Of a stretch of 64,000 nt of DNA, positions 10,164 to 20,456 are shown one piece after another. How positions within the stretch are numbered: position 1 is the first letter of the stretch; every line of letters begins with the position of its first letter. The notes under the pieces were generated by a model that was not told the origin of the DNA, searched no databases, and worked only from the letters and a program-made list of their open reading frames with translations. Source of the DNA: Brassica napus (lineage: Eukaryota; Streptophyta; Magnoliopsida; Brassicales; Brassicaceae). The stretch lies in assembly GCF_020379485.1 (NCBI RefSeq), contig NC_063450.1, positions 44,544,681 through 44,608,680 of the forward strand, in the 5' to 3' direction. The position numbers and the translations under genes are program-made.

Positions 10164-10250
10164 AAAGGCATCAGAAATTCACAATGCTAAAGCAGAAAGC
10201 TTCCAAAGCCACACAATTACGTCCCCTTCTGCATGATACAATTTGCTCCA
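10164..10250 (+). promoter_or_regulatory. Orphan beta-type GEM upstream block without a gene
   Basis: This block (AAAGGCATCAGAAATTCACA to ATTTGCTCC) most resembles 18775-18860, the copy upstream of GEM-like gene 3; both share GCTTCCAAAGCC and CAGATTCATAAA. Here no GEM coding sequence follows before the next duplicate unit starts at about 12247. The simplest reading is that the beta gene of unit A has been deleted. Confidence 0.55.
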
Positions 10251-11062
10251 CAGATTCATAAAGGGTTACATAATTTTGATTTGATATTTTCTTGTTTCAG
10301 GCATGTTCCGATTCATCAGGAAACATATCGTATCTTCTATTACTTCGACAAGAATTGACACTTTCCTCTCTCACACGTATTGTCTCTGTTTCTAGACATG
10401 CTTTTGATTAATGGTGTACATGAAAGAAGTGTACGTACACATGGATACTATCTTTTTGTTGTCCATTATGTGAAAACATGCACATGTGTGTACTAGATTT
10501 GTAATTATGTAGGTGGATCATATGTATCTAACATCATCTAACTATCTAGACATGCTTTTGATTATCATCATGCTGATATTTTCTCTCTTTTTTTTCCCAG
10601 TAATTGGCCAGGTTTATTCGAAAAATGAGACGCATGAACTCGTTTTTTCAGTAGAACCATTTGAGTTATTTCATTTTGAGTACGTAAAACATAAACTCGC
10701 AGATGAAAGCTAAGTACAATGAGTTCACTCTGTTAATGAGAAGAGTCAATTATATTGATCTAGAGACTAGAGCAACGAAAATCAATTGTATTATTGTTTT
10801 ATTTTATTTTTGCTAAAAAGGCTGATGTTAACAAACTTGTCGAAACTAGGTTGTTAAATCAAGTATCTATTGGATTTAAACAAAATTTATTGATCGTATT
10901 TTATTTTATTTTTTGCTAAATTTATTTTTATTGATCATATACTCATTCAAATTGATTATTGTTTCGCATGTTAAGAATTGCACTATCAAGACTAAAGAAA
11001 CATATCTCTGGTGAGTGTTTAGTTATGAACTTATGATACGACAAAGGGCATATAGTATATAC

Positions 11063-11101
11063 TTATAGACTTTTTTTTTGTCAACGAATATAGTTATAGA
11101 C
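11063..11101 (-). mobile_element. Micro-retroposition scar (T-run flanked by 8-bp repeats)
   Basis: TTATAGAC (11063-11070) is repeated at 11094-11101. Between them is a 23-bp insert beginning with nine T and GTCAAC. On the minus strand this reads as a few bases ending GAC followed by a poly(A), as if only the last bases of a LINE or SINE were copied. Confidence 0.5.
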
Positions 11102-11131
11102 GATGTCAAAAAAAAAACGTATATAGTTATA
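11088..11131 (+). mobile_element. Second, overlapping micro-retroposition scar
   Basis: ATATAGTTATA (11088-11098) is repeated at 11121-11131 around a 22-bp insert GACGATGTC-A(10)-CGT. It overlaps the previous scar, so one of the two readings could be chance. Together they suggest repeated short insertions at one site. Confidence 0.35.
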
Positions 11132-11824
11132 AAAATAATATAAATTTTGGTTCTGTTAACGTATATTTTGTAATCAAGAAAATCTACGTGGAGATGACAA
11201 TGCACAAGCGAGAGTGCATGACACATTTACGTGCGGAAAAAAAGCCTGAAATCATCCTCCAATGACCAATATATCTTTCAGGCTAAGGAAAATTGTCTCT
11301 CACGTCACTTTTCTTACTTTTTCTAATTTATATACTTTTGTTAATAATGTCAATTGTCAAATTACATCACACACGTCGAAAAATATTAACAACTTCAGGA
11401 TAATTACATATTTGAATGACCCGTCATGCTCTGTTATGGAACTTCTTTTTCTCTGCACTTTTATCTATTTATATCTTTTCTTTGACCAATCAACCATTTT
11501 CCCAGTCCCCACCAAGTTTTACCTGTCGACATACACATTCGATTGGTCGAATACTATAGTCAAAATATCTTATCCGACTAAGAACATGGACCCCGAAAAT
11601 GATGTTACACTATAAAGCTTAAGATTGAGTACTGGGTTGTGACGGTAGAAACTACAAATAATATGGTTTATATACATATATATAGTTGAAAATTCCCATG
11701 CTACAAGATAAATAGGTGATGCTTAAGGTAATGCAGATTAATATCGACTGGTTTTAACTATTCATATATAGAAGAATATCAACGTCGATCATTTGATTTC
11801 AATACACTGTATCTGCGGGTTTAA

Positions 11825-12091
11825 GAGCATGGGCAGCGGTGAACCGCTCATTGGGGTTCAAGAAATTAATTTTTTATTATTATTTTTTTTTTTCGTTTTA
11901 TTTTAAAAAAAAATTTAAATAAAGTGACCAATAGCGGATCGCCACGGGGTGTGGGGTCCGCTGAACAGTCACGACCCGGGTTCACTCGGGAGAGACGGGA
12001 CGAACCGAAGTCTTCATTTATGCTTATTTTAATATATTTTTTTCGTAAAACGTGCGACCTCCTCCCCCTTGAACTCCTGATGCGAATGCTC
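11825..12091. mobile_element. Harbinger-type MITE
   Basis: A 267-bp element with short inverted ends GAGCATGGGC... and ...GAATGCTC, flanked by the 3-bp repeat TAA (11822-11824 and 12092-12094), as expected for PIF/Harbinger insertions. The ends are GC-rich (AGCGGATCGCCACGGGGTGT), unlike the surrounding AT-rich DNA. It encodes no protein. Confidence 0.7.
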
Positions 12092-12246
12092 TAAGAGTTG
12101 AGCCGATTATACACAACGGAGCAATAATGAGAAAAATAATATTAAGTTTAATCTTAGCATAAGACATCGAATATTATTTAGGGTTTGTTAGAATCGACAC
12201 TAGCCACAACCCACTCCAAATAAAAATTTATGTTTGCATCTTAGAT

Positions 12247-12596
12247 GTCGTTGTGACATATATTCCTTATCTGAATTTTAATGTCTTAATTACAACTACC
12301 GAATCATTCATGTCTTAACAACTAACTAATCATTCACCTTTTCGAAGTTCATGTACCTATTTATAATCATTTATACCTTAATACAGTGTCCACTAAATTT
12401 CATCATGCATATTTATAATAATAGATGATTAAACTATATATTCATTAACTATTTATGGTACATAAACCATGTGAATATCACATGGGTGACGAATTGATGA
12501 AACATGTATTTTATATAGTGGGATCAAGTTCAAATGGATCTCCTTTTTGTGTTGCTATTTAACTATATTTCATGCTTCTTTATTGCCCTTTATATA
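12247..12596 (+). repeat. Left part of GEM unit B
   Basis: Similar to 1250-1450 and then to 6440-6560 (ATCACATGGGTGACGAAT, TTCAAATGGATCTCCTTTTTG, CATGCTTCTTTAT). This marks the beginning of the second duplicated unit, just before the Helitron insertion. Confidence 0.6.
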
Positions 12597-15500
12597 CTAA
12601 ACAAGATATGAGTCTGTTGCAACGCAACGGGTTTTGTTTGATGCTTTAATTTAACTATAAAATAATAAATCATTTTATTATAGTATTATGATTGTTTTTT
12701 GCATATATTTTCTGAGATTTATTTTATAATTAAAACCTGTTTTCACACATAAGTTCAAGTAAATATTTGTATCTTATAATCATGGTGCATATATGAATTG
12801 TTATAAACTTTATACTAAAGATTAGAGAAAATAATATACATAAACAATTTAAACTGAACACAATCCGAAAAAAAAAATGAAAAGTAATAAAAATGGAAGT
12901 TATGATTTATTCTAGATATATGTAAATAATTTTATTATAGTTTTATGATTGCTTTTTGCATATGTTGTTTGAGATTTATTTTATAATTAAACCTCATTTT
13001 ACACATAAGTTTAAGTTAATATTTTTATTTTATAGTCATGGTACATAAATGAATTGTTATAAACTTTATACTTAGGATTAGATAAAATACTATATCTAAA
13101 CGTTTAAACTGAACACAACCCAAAATAAAAAACTGAATGAAAATTAAAAGAAATGAAACTCAAATACATCAATCGAGTCAATGACAACATTATACATGTT
13201 CTTATGTAATAATTTAATGTTTTATTAAATAATTCCTTTAAATTTATTTTGCTAGGATTTTTTTTTTAAAAAGGAAAAAATTATATTTTATAAATCTCAT
13301 TTTATTTACAATTTAAAAAAAACATTAAATACTCTTTTACAATTTTGTTTAAGATTTTAGAAAAAGAAAATTACTATCATATAACCTATTACAATTATCT
13401 TCTCTGTAGAATTTAAGAAAAAATAAATTGCTATGAAATAAATTATTTTTATTTACTAATAAAGAAAATTTACATTTCATATCAATACTAATTTTACACT
13501 ACTTTTGTTAATGAAATAATTATTTTGTATCATGTTCATCATCAAATACGCTCTTAAAAATATTATCAAATAATATTTTACAATTCTCTTTTGGTTAGGA
13601 TTCAAATATATGATACAATTGTTTTTTGTTTAGGATTCTTATATAAATAAGAAAAAAACTATCAAATATTCTTGTACAGTTTTTTAGGATTTTAGAAAAT
13701 GAAATTAATATTACATAATCTTTTACAATTATATTTCTAGGATTTAGAAAAATAAAATTTCTACCAAATAATTAATTCCAGTAAATATTAACTATTTTTA
13801 AAAGTTGCCATTTTCAAAATATTTTTTTTCCAATATCACTAATATTGCTTACAAATTTTCCTTTTAACTAAATATTTTTTACTATCATGTTTATCATTAA
13901 TTTTTATAAGTACAAATTACTATTAAATAAAATTTTACAATTCTCTCTCGTCAGGAATTTTTTAATAAAAAGAAAAAAATTCTTAATTGGTTAAGATTAG
14001 AATTTTTTTTTTTTTTTAGAAATCTCTTTTATTTAGGATTTTAGGAAAAGAAGAAGTTATTTTCACATAATCGCAGTTTTTATTGACACATTCACAATCT
14101 ATTTTTCTAATTGACACATGTCACAATCATATTAGGTAAGATATTTGAAGTTAATTTTGGTTTATATTTTTTTAACACAAAATTATTAATAAGTAAAGTT
14201 AGTTAATTATAAGAAAAATAAGATTATTTTTATATATTTATTTTATTTAGACTTTTAAAAAGGAAATTAATTATTCACACATACTCATGTACGATAATAA
14301 CATCAAAATATAAAATTTTGTTAGCATCACAAGATGTAGTAAGGATAATAAAAAGTTGAGTTGTATCAAGAAATTAAAAGAAAATACCGAGGTAATACTC
14401 TTCATGTAAATACTATTGTGTTTTGTAAAAATAATATGTAGAAGTTTAAAACTAAATATATATGTGAAATATTTGTAGCTATTTTTGGTCATACTTTTTT
14501 AACATGCAAAATTATCTATTATAATATGAAAGTTAGTTACTTATAAGACAATAATAAGAGTACTTTTAATTTTTTTTTTTAATTAGGCTTTTACAAAAGT
14601 AATATTATTTATTTAAAAGTTAGTTTTTATTCATTTTTTTTCATAAATAATTTTTTGTACTTGTAGAATTTTACAATTAGTTTTTGTTTAACATATTTTC
14701 TTAAAAGTTAATATTTATCTTTTATAATTCCCTATCTTTAGTATCTATTAAAACAAACATTATAATAAATAATAATAATAAGACTATTAAATAATATTTA
14801 TAATTAATTTTTAAGAAAAAAAATCGCTTTTTTATTTTAGTATATATATTTTTGATTATGAGAAAGTTTAACACATATCACATTTTCAAATATATAACTA
14901 ACATTGTCACAATCATGTAAATTAGCAACTTCAAAGAACCAAGTTTTTTATAAAAATACTAACAATAATAATAATAATAATAATAAGACTATTAAATAAT
15001 ATTTATAATTAATTTTTAAGAAAAATAATTTTCATTATTTTAGTATATATATTTTGATTATGAGATATTTTAACACATATCACATTTTTAAATATATAAC
15101 TCACTTGTGTCACAATCATGTTAATTAACAATTTTGAATAATTAAGCTCAATATAATATTTTATAATTATATTTTCATTAAAATTTTAGAAAAGGAAAAT
15201 TATATTAAATAAATTGTTTTCAAATATGTTTTTAGGATTTTGAAAAAATAAAATTTCTAAAATAATTACTACTAAATATTTTTAAAAAACTATTTTTACT
15301 TAAATAATTTTTAAAAGTAGTTTTTATCAAAATTCGTTTTATTAACTGATTATATATATTTTAAATTATTATATATTTAAACACATGTCACAATATTATA
15401 AGAAAAATTGTTATCAAATAGTCTTTTGCAATTGTATTTTGATTAGGATTTTAAAAAAGGAAAATTACTATTAAATAATATTTTAATTACTTTTTAATAA

Positions 15501-16379
15501 AATTCATTTTTGTTAATATCTTAATATATATATTTTTAATTATGAGATAGATTAACACATGTCACATTCTTAAAATATATAACTGCCATGAGTTGCGATC
15601 ATGTTAATTAAAAATATTGAAGAACCAAACTTTTAGAAAAAGAAAATTCTATTAAATAAATGGTTTTCAATTTTTTATAGGATTTTGTAAAAATAAATTT
15701 CTTAAATAATTACTACTAAATATTAAAAAACAATTACTGTTAAATAATTTTTATAAGTAATTTTTATCAAAATTCGTTTTTATTTTCTTATTATATATAT
15801 GTTTAATCATTATATATTTAAACACATGTCACAATATTATAAAGAAAATTATTATCAAATAGTTTTTTGCAATTATCTTTTGATTAGGATTTAAAAAAAG
15901 AAAAATTACTATTAAATAATATTTTAATTACTTTTTATTAAAACTTGTTTTTGTTAATATCTTAGTATATATATTTTTAATTATGAAATAGATTAACACA
16001 TGTCACAATCTTAAAATATATAATTGTATGTGCCGCGAAATAATTTTTATAAGTAATTTTTATCAAAATTCGTTTTCATTTTCTAATTATATATATGTTT
16101 AATCATTATATATTTAAACACATGTCACAATATTATAAGGAAAATTATTATCAAATAGTTTTTTGCAATTATCTTTTGATTAAGATTTAAAAAAAGGAAA
16201 ATTACTATTAAATAATATTTTAATTACTTTTTAATAAAACTTGTTTTTGTTAATATCTTAGTATATATATTTTTAATTATGAAATAGATTAACACATGTC
16301 ACATCTTAAAACATATAATTGTATGTGCCGCGATCATGTTAATTAGCAACTTTGAAGAACTAAGCTTTATATAATAAGA
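12597..16379 (-). mobile_element. Non-autonomous Helitron with internally reiterated 5' end
   Basis: A 3.8-kb AT-rich insertion present in unit B but not at the equivalent site in unit A (about 6560). On the minus strand it begins TCTTATTATATAAAGCTTAG, a Helitron-like 5' end. It ends with a small hairpin (GTTGC-GTT-GCAAC) followed about 18 bases later by TTTAG, and the flanking bases are A and T, as in Helitron insertion between A and T. No target duplication is visible. Inside, blocks containing TAACACATGTCACA and GATCATGTTAATTAGCAACTTTGAAGAAC recur about every 440 or 297 bp between about 14,830 and 16,380. No Rep/helicase gene or other coding region is seen. Confidence 0.65.
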
Positions 16380-16431
16380 TACTCGATAAATAAACTATAA
16401 CCGATCTTTCTTATCATATCTTGATTTTAAA

Positions 16432-16518
16432 GTAATAAAAGCATCATAATTCAGAAAGTACCAATGCCAACGCAGAAAGCTCCAAAGCCACGACGTCCTG
16501 CATGGCTCCATTTGCTCT
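16432..16518 (+). promoter_or_regulatory. Conserved upstream block, alpha type (copy 2)
   Basis: Matches 6613-6698 with small indels (CCAATGCCAACGCAGAAAGC, TCCAAAGCCACGACGTCC). Similarity to unit A continues through to the GEM-like gene 2 start, including GGTAAAAAAAGCTTATTGGA near 16700 and the AGAGCATATGCTTGATCTTC stretch at 17061. Confidence 0.5.
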
Positions 16519-17224
16519 TGCCTATTTTAAAAGTTTTACGTCATACCTGATTTTCTTTTATTTTATTTTATCTTGTTTCATGTTCCAGTTAACTAGAAAA
16601 CATATCTTATTATACATATATAGATATATGTGAAAAAAATAAAAGCAGACTAGAAAAGGAGAAAAGAAAAGTAAAAAAGTTGCTATTTTGCCAACTTGTA
16701 GGTAAAAAAAGCTTATTGGACTAACGTCAATCCGAGTTATCATCGATCTTTCTTTTCTTTTTAAACTTGTGGGCGCGCATATCTAATATAAAAAGTTTGA
16801 ATTGTGATTTAATATTGTAAGGATAATCAATTTAAATGAAATCATAAATAGAAAAGGGGTAGGATTCGTTTTAAGATGATCCATAAAATTGCACTCCTAA
16901 GTTACTTTTTATTTGGAATAAGAAACCTATAACACTCCACCAGTTCTTGAGATTTACTTTACCAGTTGAATCCTTACATGGGTTTGGTAGTTTTAAAACA
17001 ATTTTTTTATGTCTCTTTAACACTATGATTATTTTTTTCTCAAAAATAATAAAGAAAATTAGAGCATATGCTTGATCTTCTTATTGCCTTTAACTCCAAG
17101 AAAGTGGCTTTATGTGTGTCTTGATGACCCATACATGACTCATCCTTTACAACAAAGGTCTAGAGTCTCAACGATTCAGAGCTTTGTTTTAACTGCTCCT
17201 TGTCTCTTGTCTCTTGTCTTTCCC

Positions 17225-17233
17225 TTTAAATAT
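17225..17233 (+). promoter_or_regulatory. TATA box of GEM-like gene 2
   Basis: TTTAAATAT in the shared context CTTTCCCTTTAAATA, about 145 bases before the start codon. It lies farther upstream than in gene 1 because of the CT microsatellite expansion in the leader. Confidence 0.55.
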
Positions 17234-17270
17234 CCCTCCCACCACACAGTTTCATCATCACCATCACCCT

Positions 17271-17273
<3 letters not shown>

Positions 17274-17333
<60 letters not shown>
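17274..17333 (+). repeat. 60-bp (TC)n microsatellite in the 5' leader of GEM-like gene 2
   Basis: Thirty uninterrupted TC units between the TATA box and the start codon. Copy 1 has only a short imperfect CT stretch at the same place and copy 3 has almost none, so the repeat has expanded in this copy. Confidence 0.95.
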
Positions 17334-17336
<3 letters not shown>

Positions 17337-17373
17337 ATCAAGATTTTAGATCATTACTCAGTCCTCCAAGATC

Positions 17374-18015
17374 ATGACAATGAGCAGAGTCCACCAACAA
17401 GTTCTTGCATTCCCAGCAGTCAAGACTTCTCCGGCAGGTTACTTGCCTGATCCAGCTTCCATCAACAAGTTCCAAATCCCATCTCCATCCAAGAAACCTG
17501 AACAAAGTAAGGGAAAATCGTTTCTGCGAACTAATAGCTTTACTAACGGAGCTAGCGAGCAGAGCAAGTTAGCACCAAAGCTGACCGAAACAGTCAAGAG
17601 AAAGCTATCTCTAGGAGCTAAGATAATTCAAATGGGAGGCTTAGAGAAGATTTACAAGAGGCTCTTTAGAGTCTACGATGAAGAGAAACTCTTCAAAGCC
17701 TACCAATGTTACCTATCAACAACAGAAGGTCCCATTGCAGGCTTACTTTTCATCTCATCAAAGAAGATTGCTTTCTGCAGTGAGAGATCTATCAAAGTGG
17801 CTTCACCTCAGGGAGATAACATGAGGGTTCACTACAAAGTGTCAATCCCTCTGTGCAAGATCAAAGGAGTGAACCAGAGTATGAACATAAAGAAGCCATC
17901 TCAGAAGTACATTGAAGTAGTCACGGTCGATAACTTTGACTTCTGGTTCATGGGCTTCATGAGCTACCAGAAAGCGTTCAACTGTCTCGAGCAAGCACTT
18001 TCTCTCGAGCAATAA
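17374..18015 (+). CDS. GEM-like GRAM-domain protein (copy 2, unit B alpha)
   Basis: Single exon, 213 aa, same architecture as copy 1: polar N-terminus, VKRKLSLGAKIIQMGG, then a GRAM domain at about residues 91-169. From residue 74 to the end, nucleotide identity with copy 1 is very high. Residues 35-70 differ more (for example PSKKPEQSKGKSFLRTNSF here). This copy has EGP where copy 1 has AGP near residue 119, and VDNFDFW instead of VDGFDFW. It is probably co-expressed with its paralogues, since the promoter is shared, but its leader carries the long CT repeat. Function is as for the family: lipid-binding GRAM protein of ABA and developmental responses. Confidence 0.92.
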   Translation: MTMSRVHQQVLAFPAVKTSPAGYLPDPASINKFQIPSPSKKPEQSKGKSFLRTNSFTNGASEQSKLAPKLTETVKRKLSLGAKIIQMGGLEKIYKRLFRVYDEEKLFKAYQCYLSTTEGPIAGLLFISSKKIAFCSERSIKVASPQGDNMRVHYKVSIPLCKIKGVNQSMNIKKPSQKYIEVVTVDNFDFWFMGFMSYQKAFNCLEQALSLEQ

Positions 18016-18374
18016 CAAGCCGAAGGTTGAAAAGGAAATATTTCATTTCTAATTTAACCTATTTTTCATTCCAAGAATGTTAATTAGGATAGATCCTAGA
18101 AAATTCAGACAATATTGTACAAACTCTTTAATCCTTTTGTTATTTATATCCTCCATTGTTGACAAGAGCAAGATTGAATATATTTACTTGCATCATCTAT
18201 TTTCCTTAATCCACAATGATGCGTTGAGCTCCAATGTGAAATCAATATTTAATAGCCATTCCCATTCCTAATAATCAATGACGTTTTTAACATGTATAAT
18301 TACTAATTAGAGTGGTCGAACAAATTAAACTCGAGTCTAAAAATTTAAATAAAAAATAAATGTATAAATTAAGA

Positions 18375-18383
18375 TTTTAAAAT
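18375..18383 (+). other. Paralogous empty site of the 527-bp MULE
   Basis: A single TTTTAAAAT in the aligned 3' flank of GEM-like gene 2. In unit A the same 9 bases are duplicated around the element at 8543-9069. Confidence 0.7.
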
Positions 18384-18774
18384 TCTAGATATATTTCTAA
18401 GTTTTGGACAGACATTTTTTTTTAAAACGGTAAACATATATATATGAAATTATTAACTTTAAAAACTACATCATTGTTTGTTTAAATTATATATACAGTT
18501 AATTTTTTTTTTTTTTGAATACGGTTCAGAAATAATTTGAGTAAGATTCCAAAAGTTAACGAACAAGATTGTTCCATATGAAACTCAAAGCTTCTATACC
18601 TTCATGACAAGAAAGTTCTATTTGACCCCCCAAAAAGAAAGAAGTCAGAGTGAACGTGCAAGAAAAGATTCAACAAAAAGTTATACTTGTTAGTTAAATA
18701 ATTAGTCTAAATAGTATTTACGGAAACCAAAAATGGTAACAAATTTTTATTAAGTTAGTATGAAATTAAAGAAA

Positions 18775-18860
18775 TGAAGGCATCAGAAGGTCCCAATGCC
18801 AACGCAGAAAGCTTCCAAAGCCCCACACGACGTCCCCTTCTGCATGACTCAGTTTGCTCG
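18775..18860 (+). promoter_or_regulatory. Conserved upstream block, beta type (GEM-like gene 3)
   Basis: GAAGGCATCAGAAGGTCCCA to CAGTTTGCTC. It is closest to the orphan copy at 10164-10250 and related to the alpha copies. It lies about 1.6 kb before gene 3; a SINE and the 617-bp insertion account for the extra distance. Confidence 0.5.
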
Positions 18861-18978
18861 ACAGATTCATAAACCGTTACGTACTATATGATTTGATATT
18901 TTCTTGTTTCATGCATGTTCTTAAATCAGGAAACAAATCGTATCTTCTATACGTATTTAGATATCTTTTCAAAAATTA

Positions 18979-19130
18979 AAACTTATTGACCGGGTGATTG
19001 TGGTCGAGTGGTAAGGAGACGAGACGGAAACGCCAACACGTTTCAGGTTCGATCCACCTGCTTGTGGATTAGTCTGGGTCTCTCCTTGGGCCTGAGATAC
19101 CTCAGGTTAATCAAAAAAAAAAAAAAAAAA
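18979..19130 (+). mobile_element. tRNA-derived SINE
   Basis: Carries RNA polymerase III promoter boxes: A box TGGTCGAGTGGTAAGG at about 19001-19016 and B box GGTTCGATCC at 19046-19055. It ends in GGTTAATC plus an 18-base poly(A) (19113-19130). A possible 8-bp target repeat AAAAATTA is at 18971-18978 and in the tail/flank near 19125. The tRNA-like head does not fold as a normal tRNA gene and has an A tail, so it is a SINE. It sits in the far-upstream region of GEM-like gene 3. Confidence 0.8.
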
Positions 19131-19672
19131 TTAGGGTAAAAAGCAGTGATATTTTGAGCTTGATGTTTGGCCAACTTGTAGGTAATAATAAAAAAAGCTT
19201 GTCGGAGTCTAACGTCATACCGTGTTATCTTTCTTTCTCTTTAACTTTGTTTTTGTTCTTTTTTCTTTTGGATCTCTAATTTTAATATTATTTTTACGTA
19301 TAACTTTAACCTGTGATTTTGTTATATAAAACGATCAATCAATTTGTAAATAACATTAACAACTACAAAATTTTAAGAGAAATGATTGAAATTACTTTAC
19401 AAATTGTTTTAAGAAGATCCATAGAGGAGCTCTTTTGCACAGCTGAACTGTTTTCGAAATTTGGAAAAGCGAACTCAAACAAAAATACTAACACATTTAA
19501 TCAGTTATTGAACTAAAATATATTGTAAAACCTTGATTTACGTATGTCTTGCAAAAAAAGGCAAAACAGAGCATATGCTTGATCTTCTTCTCATTCATTG
19601 CTTTTAACATCAAAGAAAGTAGCTTTATCTGTGCGACTTGATGACCCCATCCATGACTCACCCCATTACCAC

Positions 19673-20289
19673 GAGAGCAGTGCGAACACTTATAGCTAAC
19701 ATAGAAGCAGTTAGAATAAAATGCCCAACATTTTAAATTACAATAACAAAATACTATTGTTACATAGCAATTTTTTTTTATAAAAAACATCAAAAAAAAA
19801 TTATTCATTATAAAGTTCTAAATATAAATTTTGCTTTTTTCAAATTAATAATAAAAGTTTCTAATGTTTTGAATCATTTTTCAATGCACAAATTAACCAA
19901 TATTACTTAACCTTTTCTGAATCTTAATTTTTCTAAGATTAACTATTTTGTTGTCTATTTTTATTTGGTTATTTTACTATTTAAACTACCATAATATCAT
20001 TAGGTAGCTACCCATTAGACCATTATAACGATAACAATCAACATCTATGATTCTCTTCATCTAGTCTATATTAAGGTTACCCAAATTACTGACCATATAT
20101 ATACATTCTATTATGTAGGATTAAAGAAATATAATTAATAAAAGATGATTTAATCAAAATAATAACTAATGAAAGATGAAAAATGCCCTGGTGTCATATT
20201 AAAAACTAAGAAAAGATGGTCTATTAGTTTTTTTAAAAACTGCTGCCCTAAGCGAAAGCTTCATTTTTTACAATGGAAGCACGGCCGTG
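19673..20289. mobile_element. 617-bp hAT-like insertion in the GEM-like gene 3 promoter
   Basis: Flanked by the 8-bp direct repeat ATTACCAC (19665-19672 and 20290-20297), the size typical of hAT elements. In units A and B alpha the promoters run continuously through one ACCACAAAGGTCT-type site, so this is an insertion. The ends show weak inverted similarity centred on GTGC. It is AT-rich and has no transposase. It separates the upstream block from the last 160 bases before the start codon. Confidence 0.65.
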
Positions 20290-20354
20290 ATTACCACAAA
20301 GCTCCTCAAGTCACAACGATATGTTGTTTTAACTGCCACCTCTTTGTCTTTCCC

Positions 20355-20363
20355 TTTAAATAA
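20355..20363 (+). promoter_or_regulatory. TATA box of GEM-like gene 3
   Basis: TTTAAATAA in the context TCTTTGTCTTTCCCTTTAAATAACC, 94 bases before the start codon, shared with genes 1 and 2. Confidence 0.6.
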
Positions 20364-20456
20364 CCTTCACACCACACAGGTTTCATCATCACCATCTCTC
20401 ACAATCTATCTCAAGATTATTATTCAAGATCACTACTCAAAACTCAATCCTCCAAG

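Larger units (their letters stand above)
10350..11820. other. Non-genic stretch where unit A's second GEM gene would be expected
   Basis: Only AT-rich DNA and short chance frames are seen. The longest, 11262-11615, is 117 codons of low-complexity hydrophobic residues without a domain. A 20-bp direct repeat TCTAGACATGCTTTTGATTA occurs at 10391-10410 and 10545-10564. Two short retroposition-like scars lie at 11063-11131. Confidence 0.4.

Noticed and set aside
11262..11615. 117-codon open frame in the gap between GEM-like units
   Set aside because: Composition is AT-driven and hydrophobic, no domain, no splice or promoter support, and no counterpart in the paralogous unit.
17072..17377. Open frame of Ser-Leu repeats before GEM-like gene 2
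   Set aside because: Produced by translation of the TC microsatellite in the leader.
18988..19060. Possible tRNA gene (A box and B box present)
   Set aside because: No acceptor stem pairing, and a long poly(A) follows; it fits a SINE head better than a working tRNA.
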